A stretch of 64,000 bases of DNA from Oscheius tipulae (Eukaryota; Nematoda; Chromadorea; Rhabditida; Rhabditidae): the NCBI GenBank assembly GCA_037178975.1, contig JASJZH010000004.1, positions 2,356,001 to 2,420,000 on the forward strand, given 5' to 3'. The translations under genes were made by a program, and so were the position numbers. Under the pieces are notes generated by a model. That model was given only the letters and a program-made list of their open reading frames with translations, did not search any database and was not told the DNA's origin. Numbering within the stretch: the first letter of the stretch is position 1; the number at the start of each line of letters is the position of its first letter. This document shows, one piece after another, positions 10,032 to 19,957 of the stretch.

Positions 10032-13000
10032 ATGTTTTGGCTTGTACTTGCTCTTCTCGCTCCGGCCACAGCTGCTGCCCCAGATGTCGGATATTGGCTG
10101 GCGGGACCCAAGGGCAACTACTACCTCATTGGGAAGGGACAGGAGAACTGGATCAATGCCAGAGAGTTCTGCATGCACAGAAATGCCGATCTGATGTCTG
10201 TAGACAACGAGAATTCACTGGTAAGATTCTTTCAGTTTGAACGGTCCGGTTTGGACAGGGCTGTCCACCGGGCCCGTGTCAGCAAGCCAAAGGCAAAACT
10301 CTTTGTACTTATTTTGAACGTAAGCCTTTTTTTTCTGGGGTGAGAGTATAGCAAGTTTTCCAATCATTCGAATCAACAGTTACGTTTGAAAATTAGACGA
10401 GCACATACAAAAGACTAAAATATGCTCAAAAAGAGAAATATGGTATCAATTTTTTGTAAGACGGGCTTTGGAAACGCGCGCCCGTAATTTTGGCGCACCC
10501 TGTACTTTATGAAGAGCTTATGTTCAAAATGGATGCCAAGCTTTCTTAGCTAGTTCATCTTTCCCCATATGCGACAACACGTCCACGTCCCCGGAGGACA
10601 ACCCTATTTGGAAGTATACTAGAATAGTTTAAATTCCATTGCATTTACGTTTCTTTTACCATGGTAGACTTATAGTGTCAGTTTCGAAATGTAGTTTAGC
10701 AGCTTCCTAATCTGGTCATACTGCCCATGTTATCATAGTCAGAAAGTCGCACTTCTTTTCTGCACGCTGCGAGATCCAATGACCGCGTTTTGCCTGAATA
10801 CTCACTGCTGAAACGTTATATCGGCCCGTCGTCTTCAAAAACAGTCCATTTCCTGCCAAATTGAGGTACTACCGTAACCCAGCGACCCTAGTTCAAGACA
10901 AGGTGTGGCAGTATTTTAACTTGACTAATTATTCAATGTTTGCGTGCTATTGGGGTCCCTCCATTTATATTCTTCTCCCGGGGTAAAAGCACAACGCGAC
11001 TGGAGAACAACAGACTTGTTAGCCCTAATCATTTGACAAGTCAGACTAAGTCCCCAAAAGTTCTATTCCCCGAAGTTACTCTACTCTACTTGAACTGCGG
11101 AAGGAGATCGAAAGCTTAGAAACAATGCGTGCCTTCTACCCGATCAAGACCGGCCAACTGCTGCTGACTGTCATTTGTCTGGCTCTAATGCTCAACGACA
11201 AGCTGCTCTGTGTCTACAAGGGTCCCCTGGGCGACTGTCAGAAGGTCTTCTCTCCTATTCGCAGCGGAACGGGACTGGTGGAAGAGACGAGTGGACTGGA
11301 AGAGGAGGTTACCCTGAACAGAACGGAGCTGGTCCGAGAGAAGACGAACACTACGGTCATGATGAACGAGGAAATATTGATTCAGAAGACCCTCTCCTCT
11401 TCCATGACTAATGGGACAACTGTAAAGACGAGTCTGAACGGAACGGAACTAGTGGAAGAGACTGAAGAGACAAGTGGACGGGGAGAGAAAACGACCTTCA
11501 AGGGAACGGAACAGATGGGAGAGACTCTTCAGCAAGGGAGAGAGGCCAAGCTCCATCTTCAAACCTGTCTTTCGATCTACAGCAGCGACGTCTACGATCC
11601 GAGCAGTCATCTGACGCCTCTCTACCCACTCCGTGTCTTCTGCCTGCTCATCCTCGAGCTGTTCTTACTCGCGCTCCAGATTGCCCGTGTCGTGATGAAC
11701 TACGAGAGCCCCGACCAGCTGACCATCATGCTGAACAATCTGATGCACGGCTTCTGCTGGCTCATCACGGCTGCCTGTCTCCTGATGCAGAAGTGTGGCT
11801 GGGATATGCAATGGAGTAGTCGCAACCCGAATTTTGTGCCCAATTACCCGGCCGAATACGACTGGGCTCAACTGATCGCCTGGGCCAATCTGGTCTTCCT
11901 TGTCGTCGAAGCTCTCCTCTTCCACAACAGCATCTACCGCGAGATGAGGATGGAGAAGATGGAAGAGCAGCTCGTCCAGCCGACCATCATCTACAACGAC
12001 AATCATGAGCCACTGCTCCACTGCGTCCACAACTGATAATAAACTCTTCCACCCGGATACGCTTGCCCCTTTGCTTCTACTGAACAGATCTAGTCTGACC
12101 ACAATAGCACTGTTTTCGATCCAAACATCGCTCAAGAGCTATCAAGTTCTAGTGTCGAGAGAAACTGCCAAAAAAGACTTATCAAATCCACGAGATTCGA
12201 TTTCAGACATGGCTGTTGCAGCACTTTATGCCGTCACCGGAAATGCCAGGCATGGTCCAGGTCGGACTCTACCGATCCTACTTCCCGGAGTGGAAATGGC
12301 TCAGCGGGACACTGTTGCAGGACATGTCTAGAATGTAAGGTTCTCTTATTTACCAGACCAATTGAGAAAGTAGAAAAGCCAACGGGACTGATCAGTGTGC
12401 GACTCTGAAACTGATGGACGCGACCTATGTCTCGGTTCCATGTGCTCAGGTCCCTGAGGAGACGACTAGATTCATCTGTGAGAGGAGTGGTTCTGCTCAT
12501 GAACAAGTAACCTACTCTCCGGAAATTTAAGAGTTCTTCTTCAGCAACAGAAGATCGACAATGGACTGTGGTCGCGACTCGAGACCCTCTTCAACTATCT
12601 AGGCTTCGGGAAGAAGGAGGAGACTACGACTGTGGCCCCAACAGTGAACGAGGTCTCCGGAACCTTGGAGGATCCCGGAGCCTTGGCGAAGGACATCGAA
12701 CATGCTGAGAGACTTCTGGAACTAGAAGCGAGCGGTCAGGAACATCCGACACAACAAGTAGCCTCGGACAATCTTTTGCCTCTTCCCGAGAAGGAAACTG
12801 AAGGAAGTGGAGCGGACATCTCGAATGAACTGACAGGAGAGGGCAGTGGAGAAGGAAGTGGCTCGTGGAGTGAGGAGCAGACGGCCAGAGCAGAAGAACT
12901 CGAGAATGACTTCAACACGGATGACAGCCATGTCAACGTTGTAAGTTGCAGTCCAGAAAGAGATGGTACAAATCGCATTCAGGAAGACGTCCCCGTTCCA

Positions 13001-13759
13001 CCGAAGAAGGAGGACGATTGTCCGCCTCTACAGCCTGTTGAACAGACTGTCGAGAGACTGACTATCTTGAAGAAGTTCCTCAATCGGGCCGGGCATGCCG
13101 ACCTACAGTAAGTCGTTGAAGTTGGGCAAAACTGTAGGGCAAAAGCGATAAGTTGAACGATTTGCGGCTTCGTTCTGCTCTATATTATGAAGAGGATCAA
13201 TTCAATGTTGCGTTGCGTTGGTACCTGGACCAGGGATGTGCGAAAGTATCGTGTACCTGAAAGTCGAAAGTGCGTTCACCAACTTGTAAACATTGGCGTC
13301 GATACGCAGCCATTTCTAAAAAAACATTGGCATATCGACGCCTATGGTTACAAGTTGGTGCGCACATTGCCGCACTTTAGACTTTCGGGTATGCGGTACT
13401 CTCGCCCACCGCTGGTATAGACGGACGGTTTAATGGTGTGGTAGGCCACTAATTTCTTATTCAAAATTTTTCATCCTCCATACTCTTGTTTTCAGACGAC
13501 TTGTTGACGACGACTCGAACTCCCTGTTCGATCGCCTCCTCTCCGGGATCTCTGAGGCGAACGAGCGCGAATTCGGAGCAGTTCAGCCGCTGGAACACGA
13601 GAAGCTGACCGATTCCGAAAGGGAAATGCTCTTTGATGAGATGAGCCGACTACTCGTGCCAGATGACCGGGTAACCAAGGGTGATTAGGGGAGAGAGACC
13701 AAAACGATCATTTATAGACGCGCGACGAGGCCATGAAAATGAAGGACGACTTCGTCTGA
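10032..13759 (+). CDS. Secreted C-type lectin with acidic C-terminal extension
   Basis: Seven exons (10032-10220, 12207-12334, 12371-12506, 12545-12940, 12983-13107, 13496-13670, 13718-13759) give 396 residues with consistent phases. A signal peptide (MFWLVLALLAPATAAA) is followed by one C-type lectin domain: YYLIG...NWINAREFC, then DLMSVDNENSL, then VQVGLYRSYFPEWKWLSG, then QCATL...VPC and FICE. No clear EPN or QPD sugar-binding triplet is visible, so calcium-dependent binding is uncertain. The C-terminal half is Glu/Ser-rich (for example GEGSGEGSGSW) and ends in a charged helix. The third exon's acceptor (GAGAAAG) is poor but is the only one keeping frame. The first intron (1,986 bases) contains a separate complete gene and intron 5 contains a hairpin element. 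Likely extracellular; ligand unknown. Confidence 0.78.
11125..12036 (+). CDS. Intronless four-span membrane protein nested in the lectin intron
   Basis: A single open frame of 303 residues with no introns, its own TGA stop, and an overlapping AATAAA at 12037-12042. Four hydrophobic segments are predicted at about residues 10-30, 172-196, 205-228 and 252-272. The loop between segments 1 and 2 is long (about 140 residues), has Cys residues near both ends and at least four N-x-T glycosylation sites, and contains imperfect repeats of the type L-N-x-T-E-L-V-x-E followed by T/S-rich spacers. The topology resembles MARVEL or tetraspan proteins, but no diagnostic motif was recognised. It lies on the same strand as the host lectin gene, wholly within its first intron (10221-12206). 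Lack of introns in an intron-rich genome suggests origin by retroposition. Function unknown. Confidence 0.7.
   Translation: MRAFYPIKTGQLLLTVICLALMLNDKLLCVYKGPLGDCQKVFSPIRSGTGLVEETSGLEEEVTLNRTELVREKTNTTVMMNEEILIQKTLSSSMTNGTTVKTSLNGTELVEETEETSGRGEKTTFKGTEQMGETLQQGREAKLHLQTCLSIYSSDVYDPSSHLTPLYPLRVFCLLILELFLLALQIARVVMNYESPDQLTIMLNNLMHGFCWLITAACLLMQKCGWDMQWSSRNPNFVPNYPAEYDWAQLIAWANLVFLVVEALLFHNSIYREMRMEKMEEQLVQPTIIYNDNHEPLLHCVHN
13228..13417. repeat. Long imperfect hairpin (MITE-like) in a lectin intron
   Basis: Two arms of about 78-85 bases (13228-13306 and 13332-13417) are imperfect reverse complements, sharing CACCAACTTGTAA/TTACAAGTTGGTG, GGCGTCGATA/TATCGACGCC and CCGAAAGTC-type blocks. The loop is about 25 bases. 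The structure is typical of miniature inverted-repeat elements or a fold-back element. Confidence 0.65.
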
Positions 13760-13923
13760 CGAGATTCCGTTTAATAATAAAATGTTCAAATTTGGTGCCA
13801 ATTAGCTGTCTATCTCTGTTGTTGGTCGTCTCTATCGCTCGTCTAATCAACTCGAGTGGCTCCAGCCAAGATTATCTGTTCGCTCCTCTTCTCCTCCATC
13901 GAAATAGCCTTTTCTCTCTCCGC

Positions 13924-16362
13924 ATGTCGCTCACCAAACTCGATTCTGAGGTTCAGATCCTGTCTTGACCTGATAAAATAAAGGATTTAGATATTTATTC
14001 GAATCAGTCACACGAAGGCCGCTGTCGAGGAGGAGAAGAAGCGGGAAATTGACTATGATAACGAATATGTCAAGTGGAAGAGACGACATCCTGCCTTGGA
14101 GTGAGCTTTTCACTATGGTTTTTAGTTATTACAGGACAGGAAGTTTGAGATGTAATATGCAGCGAATACCTAATAGACGCCCTCCGATACAATTGCGTAC
14201 ATGCTGTTTTCGGGATCAAGGCAACATTTTTTAACTTTTCGATGTCCTGTAAAGTTGTAGAACAGATCAAGGGCTACAACTTTGTAGAACATCATTTTGC
14301 TGGAAAATAATGTTTAGAGTCCGAAAAGATGCTCCGAAGTTGAAGGTCTTATGGGCTATGTACAGCATTTTTCAGGCAGTCTTTGAAAAAGTGTCTTGTT
14401 TATGAATTCAACAGAACTTTTGGAAACCAAAAAAAATATTTAATTCATCAGATCCGATGCCTCGGTCGACAGTCGCGGAACCGTCTTCTACCTCTGGACG
14501 GTTCTGGTCTGCTCGGCCGTCTCGTTCAATTTGCTGGCTATTCCCGGCTACGTCTATATCCTCGATGACGAGATTCGGACCTATTGGATGCTTGGTAATC
14601 TGGCAGCTGATGCCATTTATCTCTGCGACATTCTGGTTCAATCCCGTCTACGTAAGACTTCGTACTCTTTTGATCTCACTCAGCCCCATTTTAGGCTATT
14701 TCGAAGATGGCTGTGAACAGCATGAAGCCGCAGCCACTCGCGGCAACTACTATCAGCAGAGACTGCTCCTGGACGTGGTTTCTGTCTGTCCACTCGAGCT
14801 CCTCCTCACCGTCATCCCCTTCCTCCCTCTGCTTCGATTGAATCGTCTTCTCAAGATCAATCGTCTTCTGGATCTATTCAATCTGGCTGAGGGCCGACTC
14901 AAAGCGGCCGTGGTCTCTTGTCTTCGAATCATCTTCCTCTGTACTCTGATCTTCCACTGGAACGCCTGCGGTTACTTCTTCCTCGGAACTCAACAGGACA
15001 GATCCCTGAGAGCTGGTTAGTCTTCTTCGAAGTACTGTTTCGAGACAATCTTCAGGAATCAACGCCACCTTCGACGACGACACAGAATGGGGTTGGCCAT
15101 TTCTGCCTGAGAAGATCACCGATGTTTGGACAGCCGACTGTCAGATGCAGTGCAATCATGAGTTCTTGCTAATAGACGAGGAGAGGGAAGTCGCACTGAT
15201 GGATCTATACGAGAAATGGGACAACAGGACCATTCGTTATGAATTCGACCCGGCAATCAAGGAATACGTACAGTCCTTCTATTGGTCATGTATGACCATC
15301 ACCACGCTGGGAGAACAGCCATCCCCGGACGATACGATCCAGACAGTCTTCGAAACATTCGACACTCTACTAGGAATGGTCGTCTTTGCCGGCATCATGG
15401 GATCAGTTGGTGCCTTGGTCGGGAACTCCAATCGAGTCGAAGCCGACAGGAAACAGTTCATGGACGGTCTCAAACAGTTTATGGGATTCAGGTAAGGAAT
15501 TCAACTGAGGATAACCCAGATGTCAGAGGAGTGAGTGACGAGATCCGACAGCGAGTTCTCCGCCACTGTGCCGATGAACTGATTCGAGGACAACGACTTC
15601 AGGACAGTGAGGTTAAGGAAGGCGTTCCTGACAGAGTCTTCTTGGCCATCAACCGTTTCACAGCTCTTCTTCCGCTGGCCCAAAGTCAGTTGTTTCGAGG
15701 AACTGGACATGCATTCCTGACTGACCTCGGTCGACAGCTGATCTCTTTCCGTCTGGGTCCAGGGGATGTTTTGGCGAGGAAGGGAGAGGAACAGAAGGTT
15801 TGGGAGAAGATTTTTTGAGTGTATGAGCTGTTTAGGAAATGTACATCGTGGCGAGAGGACAGTTGGTCAGCGAGCAGTTGAATGGTAGTCAGGTGGAGAT
15901 TAAAGAGGGTGGGTCAGTCGGCGAGGAAGGACTGATCTGGCTAGGAGATCAGCAGCACGTCTGGAGAAGTACTATCTACTCTAGGGAATACTCTCAGGTT
16001 CTTAGCTCTTTCTTACTGTAACAAGAAAATCGTAGATATTCGTCCTGACTAGAGAACGACTTCTCCAAGTCTTGGATGACTACCCAACCCATGCGGAGAC
16101 TCTCCAAGAGACAGCAGCTCAACTGATTGGGACGACTGTGGACGAGAGACCACCAACGACGGCCGAAAGGCTGTTAGAGGTTTCGGAAGTGGTTGAGCGA
16201 CTGGAAAGAGATCTGGAAAGACAGTACAAACATTTCATCGTGAGTCAGTTGAATGCTGGCATACGAGCCTGGTTCAGAACTACTCGACCCAGTTCAAGCA
16301 GCGGATCTACGAGATGGAACGGCGAACCTACAGGAGAAAACGGACAAAAGCTCAATGAATAA
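13924..16362 (+). CDS. Cyclic-nucleotide-gated cation channel subunit
   Basis: Eight exons (13924-13961, 14008-14100, 14452-14651, 14695-15015, 15056-15491, 15527-15797, 15836-15997, 16036-16362) give 615 residues with matching phases. The order is that of CNG channels: S1 with the 'V-D-S-x-G-x-x-x-Y-L-W' entry, S2-S3 (LAADAIYLCDILVQSRL), a weakly charged S4 (LLRLNRLLKINRLLDLF), S5 (FHWNACGYF), pore (TITTLGEQPSPD), S6 (GALVGNSNRVEADRKQF), the C-linker, and a cyclic-nucleotide-binding domain with PGDVLARKGEEQKEMYIVARG. The pore Glu of cation-selective alpha-type subunits is kept. The phosphate-binding cassette is diverged (GSVGEEGLIWLG instead of FGEISLL), so ligand affinity is uncertain. Such channels carry sensory signalling in nematodes (TAX-2/TAX-4). 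The first exon is the least certain part; its donor (GTCTTG) is weak. The C-terminus has a coiled-coil-like stretch. Confidence 0.85.
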
Positions 16363-17098
16363 TTATGCCTTTTTCAACTCTCATGTCGTTGAGTTTGTTT
16401 CGTTCTGAGCGTTTTTGTGAAGTCAAAGGTCACAAGACTTGTGGAGTATCAGGCGAGAAGAGGAACTCAATCGAAATATTTCGTTGGCATCAAGGAGCAA
16501 CGAGTGCAACTTTATTGAGGAGAAGGAAGAGAATGAGAGGATATGGAGAACATTTCTGGGCGGTCATGATCAGTTGTTCAGCTGTGGCTATTTCTCAAAC
16601 TTTTTTTTCGAAGCGCTCCTCCAAGAGAGTTCGAAAGTTGCCCGACTCGGTTGTCAGAAGATCGCGGGAAACAGTCTGCTCTGGACTATCCATGGTTCGA
16701 AGAACGACATCGGCTACGACACTTAGTCCATTGAGTCGGGGAGAAACGAGTGTCTGGACAAAGTTAGCTTGGTAACCTTGTTTCAATCTGGAGTTTCCAG
16801 AAGTTACAAGGAGAGTTGATATATCGAATCAAAAGATGGCAAAAGAGTTTTAGTTGCAAAAAGGGTATGTCGTGTCCCAAGGGGTAATGTTCTAAATTTT
16901 GTTGCGACTTTCTTGAGCTGAACCAGAGACAAAATCAATACAAAACGGGCACTGCCTAAAGTTCCGATCGAAAAAGTGAACAGATGATCTGTGTGGTTTG
17001 AAGAGAGACGGGTATTTCCCCCACACCACCAGTCCGATAATTGGCACGCGGGGAATGGGAACGGATCAGTCCGAGGCAGGCAGAACAGTCGTATCATC
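16363..17098. other. Intergenic region between the CNG channel and the MFS transporter
   Basis: No recognised gene. A 95-codon open frame at 16439-16726 (plus) has no similarity I can name and no splice context, and is left uncalled. Confidence 0.3.
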
Positions 17099-19057
17099 AT
17101 GGCGGAAGAGCCGAAAGTCGTCGAGCTCCTCGAGCAACTCACACTGTAAGTGGACCCTTTCGAATCGGAATGCTTTCTCTTCAGTAGTCATCCGCTGACT
17201 CTCTCCACCACCATCAGCATGGCCTTTTTGTGGTTAGTCGGGTTCCAAGCTGTAAGGCTAGATTGCGGGGGGAGGGAAAAGAAATACGCGTCGCACCGCA
17301 AATGCGGTACGCAATGAACGAAAGAGCACGAATTGCAAATGTTACGGACTTTGGGGGTATTCTTGACAGGTTCCTATCCGCCATGCCTGTTCTCTCGCCG
17401 GCCTTTCTCGCTCCCGATGACAATAACACGAACAATATCAGTGACTTTACTTCTGTACAAATCGAGGTATGCAGCAGTTCTGACAGTATCCTTTTTCAGT
17501 TCAATCTGGACAGCTCTGGTAAAAGCCTGCACCCAGCAGAGCTCACTTCTTCAATGTTTTTCCTCGGCAATCTCCTCCTCGGACAGATCCCCTGTATTCT
17601 GGCGGATAAGTACGGTAGACGACCGATCATAGTCTCCTCCGTGTTCACAACTGGCCTGGCCGGAGTTCTGGCCTCGGTCTCTCCGACTTTCTACGTCCTT
17701 TTGTTCTTCAGGTTCATTCAGGGAATATCGTTTAGTGTAAGTTCGATAGTCACTTGTTAAAAGAACAGTTCAGATCCTTCTGATGACAAATTGGGTCCTG
17801 TGCTGTGAGTCTCTAGCCCCAAGTTGGCACAAAGTTGCCGCGGTCATGTTCGGATCCTTCTGGGTTGCAGGTATTTTACACGCTCTTGGCTTGAAATATG
17901 AGCGGCTCGTGTTCGATCCCTGTCGATGTTTTTTTTGACGTTGATCCACCGCAAAAGTTCAGGCTATATCGGAATGGCTCCTATCGCCAAGTGGTCAACC
18001 AGCTGGCGGCAGATTCAGTTCTTCGGCTCCTGCCCCTCCTTGCTCTTTTCAATTTACCTCTTGTGGTAAGAGCTCCTCTTACTTCCAATCGAGTTTCAGC
18101 AAACTACCAGAGAGTCCGGCCTTTCTGGCCACCAAGGGCAGAGCAGTCGAGTTGAAGAGGTTCTTATCCAGAGCGAATCAGAACATTGTGGAGCCTATCA
18201 AATGCAATGTAGAGGAGACAATCTGTCAGTTTCTTGATGAAGTGAGACGGTTCTTTTAGCACAGCTCTCTGGGAAGGGAAAGGAGAATCTAAAGGATACT
18301 GTGAGGGATATTTTCACGAGCAGAGAAACTCTCATTCATCTAGGAGCACAGATCGTTATTTGGTAATCAGTGACTTTCTCTCTCTCTCTTACGCACTAGA
18401 CCTTTCAGGATCTGTGACTTCCTCATGTACGGAGCCATGTCTCTTACTGCGACGGGTGTCGGTAAGGATCCTTTCGTCTCTTTCATGTTTTCTGGTCTGG
18501 TCGAACTACCATGCTACATTGTCATCCCGTACCTGCTCGACTGGTCAGTTCTTTGCTTTTTTCGAAGCAACTGTGTATAGGCTCGGTCGCCGGAGATGTG
18601 TAGTCATGATTCATCTACTCTCTGCCCTCTCCTTCTCTCTTCTTCTCCTGTATCCTCAAGGTTCCTTTTCCACTCGAATTAGATTCAAATTCTTTAGACT
18701 CTTCCTTCTGGATCTACTTCTGGCTTCTCGGAAAGTTTGGAATCTCTTCGGCCTTCCAGTGCTGCTTCATCTACGGCGTCGAGATTTTCCCGGTGGAGAA
18801 GAGGAACATCTGTCTGGGAATCTGTTCCACCATAGCGAATCTCGGGGCTTTCCTCTCTCCTCATATAGACATCTTGGTTAGGACCGAAAGAACCTGGAAA
18901 AAACATTGTTTAGGACGAAGTGTATCCAGGAGGCAGTTTCTCGACCTTCTTCACCCTGTGTCTACTTTGCAGTGCCTGTACAACTGTTCTACCCGAAACC
19001 GCACCCGGACACCGAAAGAAAGACAACCCGTCAACATTTATTGTATTAGTCAGCTAA
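17099..19057 (+). CDS. SLC22-like major facilitator transporter
   Basis: A multi-exon gene whose pieces join in frame: MAEEPKVVELLEQLTL, a first membrane helix, a loop with one N-x-S/T-type region, then TSSMFFLGNLLLGQIP and the MFS loop signature ADKYGRRP. A second helix pair carries FFRFIQGISF and 'ESLAPSWHKVAA', and PESPAFLATKGRAVELKRFLSRA marks the intracellular loop between halves, as in organic ion transporters (SLC22). The second half has the repeated-motif counterpart (LGRRRCVVMIHLLS) and EIFPVEKRNICLG, and the tail reads LPETAPGHRKKDNPS. Fold and class are clear; the substrate cannot be told. The TAA stop at 19055-19057 directly abuts the stop of the convergent minus-strand gene. One intron contains a SINE-like fragment (17878-17945). 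Exon borders were judged by eye. Confidence 0.8.
17878..17945 (+). repeat. tRNA-derived SINE-like fragment in the transporter intron
   Basis: Contains a B-box-like GTTCGATCCC followed by CGATGTTTTTT, the same arrangement as at 27330-27421 and 31563-31662. The 5' half including the A box is not recognisable, so this is a truncated copy. Confidence 0.5.
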
Positions 19058-19768
19058 TTAATATGTCTCATAGTTGTGTTGCTTGGAAGTCGGCTTTTTC
19101 TTGTCCTCACCGAAGCAGTTGGGGCTGACGCCGACGAGAGTCTGGTAGTTCGGATCGTCGGTCCTGACGACTTTGTGTTCGGCCGGCTTCATCGGTTCCT
19201 TTTTCGGGCTGAAAATCTCGTCATTGGATAGGCCGGCCAGCGTCTGGTAGTTGGGGTCATTCGGCTGGACGATCTTCTTCTCGGACGGCGCTTTCAGGGC
19301 AACTCCTTCCTTGGCCTGGAAGACTTGCTCGTTGACCAGCCCGGCAAGGGTCTGGTAGTTCGGATCCTGTGTTCCGGCCATTTCAATAACAGTCGGCTGC
19401 TTGATCTCGGATGTTCCTTTTCCTCTACCGGCTGCCTTGTTCCCTCCGAAGACCTGATCGTTGGTTAGACCGGCCAGCGTCTGGTAGTTGGGGTCCTTCG
19501 TTCCGGCCATTCCTCCCTTCTTAGGCAGTCGAATCTTCGGTAGCTGCCCCTTCGGAACAGGTGCTTTCGAGCCCGGCTTCAGCTTTTGCTTGCTGCCCTT
19601 CTCGGAATCGGACTCCTTCTTCTTCGTCTTCCTCGGTTTGCTCTTCGTCTCCTCCTCCTCTTCGTCTTCTTCCTCCGTCATCTCGGTCTTCTTCTCCTTG
19701 CTATCTCCACTGCCACAGCAATCCAGGGCCAAGACTGGGAGCCACAGAAGAGCCAGCCAGACGAGCAT
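19058..19768 (-). CDS. Membrane-anchored or secreted protein with four DPNYQTL repeats
   Basis: A single open frame of 236 residues. It starts with a hydrophobic stretch (residues 1-15) ending in LDCCG, which may be a signal peptide or a short anchor with two Cys suited to palmitoylation. Residues 20-85 are strongly acidic, then strongly basic. Four repeats of the form DPNYQTLAGL-x-N-[DE]-x-[VI]-F follow, with the tyrosines at 95, 138, 174 and 208; the last is degenerate. Each repeat contains a Y-x-x-L signal that could bind SH2 domains when phosphorylated or act in endocytic sorting. I know of no named family. An upstream TCATTAG acceptor 6 bases before ATG fits trans-splicing. Its poly(A) signal (AATAAA, complement of 19038-19043) lies inside the transporter coding region. 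Confidence 0.7.
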   Translation of the reverse strand: MLVWLALLWLPVLALDCCGSGDSKEKKTEMTEEEDEEEEETKSKPRKTKKKESDSEKGSKQKLKPGSKAPVPKGQLPKIRLPKKGGMAGTKDPNYQTLAGLTNDQVFGGNKAAGRGKGTSEIKQPTVIEMAGTQDPNYQTLAGLVNEQVFQAKEGVALKAPSEKKIVQPNDPNYQTLAGLSNDEIFSPKKEPMKPAEHKVVRTDDPNYQTLVGVSPNCFGEDKKKPTSKQHNYETY

Positions 19769-19957
19769 GTCTATCTAATGACGGATTGTATAGAAGAGAC
19801 GAGAGGGTAAAATTACCGTTGATGAAGGGCAGCTTCTGACGTGGTCCCGGCTTGAATGACTAGCAGAACCATTGGATCTGATTCGACTTGCTAAAGCTTG
19901 TGAATACAAGTTGACAATTATTTATTCCGATTACAGTCTTTTCTACATCAAAAGAGT

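Noticed and set aside
9646-10882. Transposon bounded by the 14-base inverted repeat CTGGGTTACGGTAG
   Set aside because: The interval includes the first lectin exon and no transposase; one 14-base match can occur by chance in 64 kb.
16439-16726. 95-codon frame after the CNG channel
   Set aside because: No motif, no splice context, and no support beyond length.
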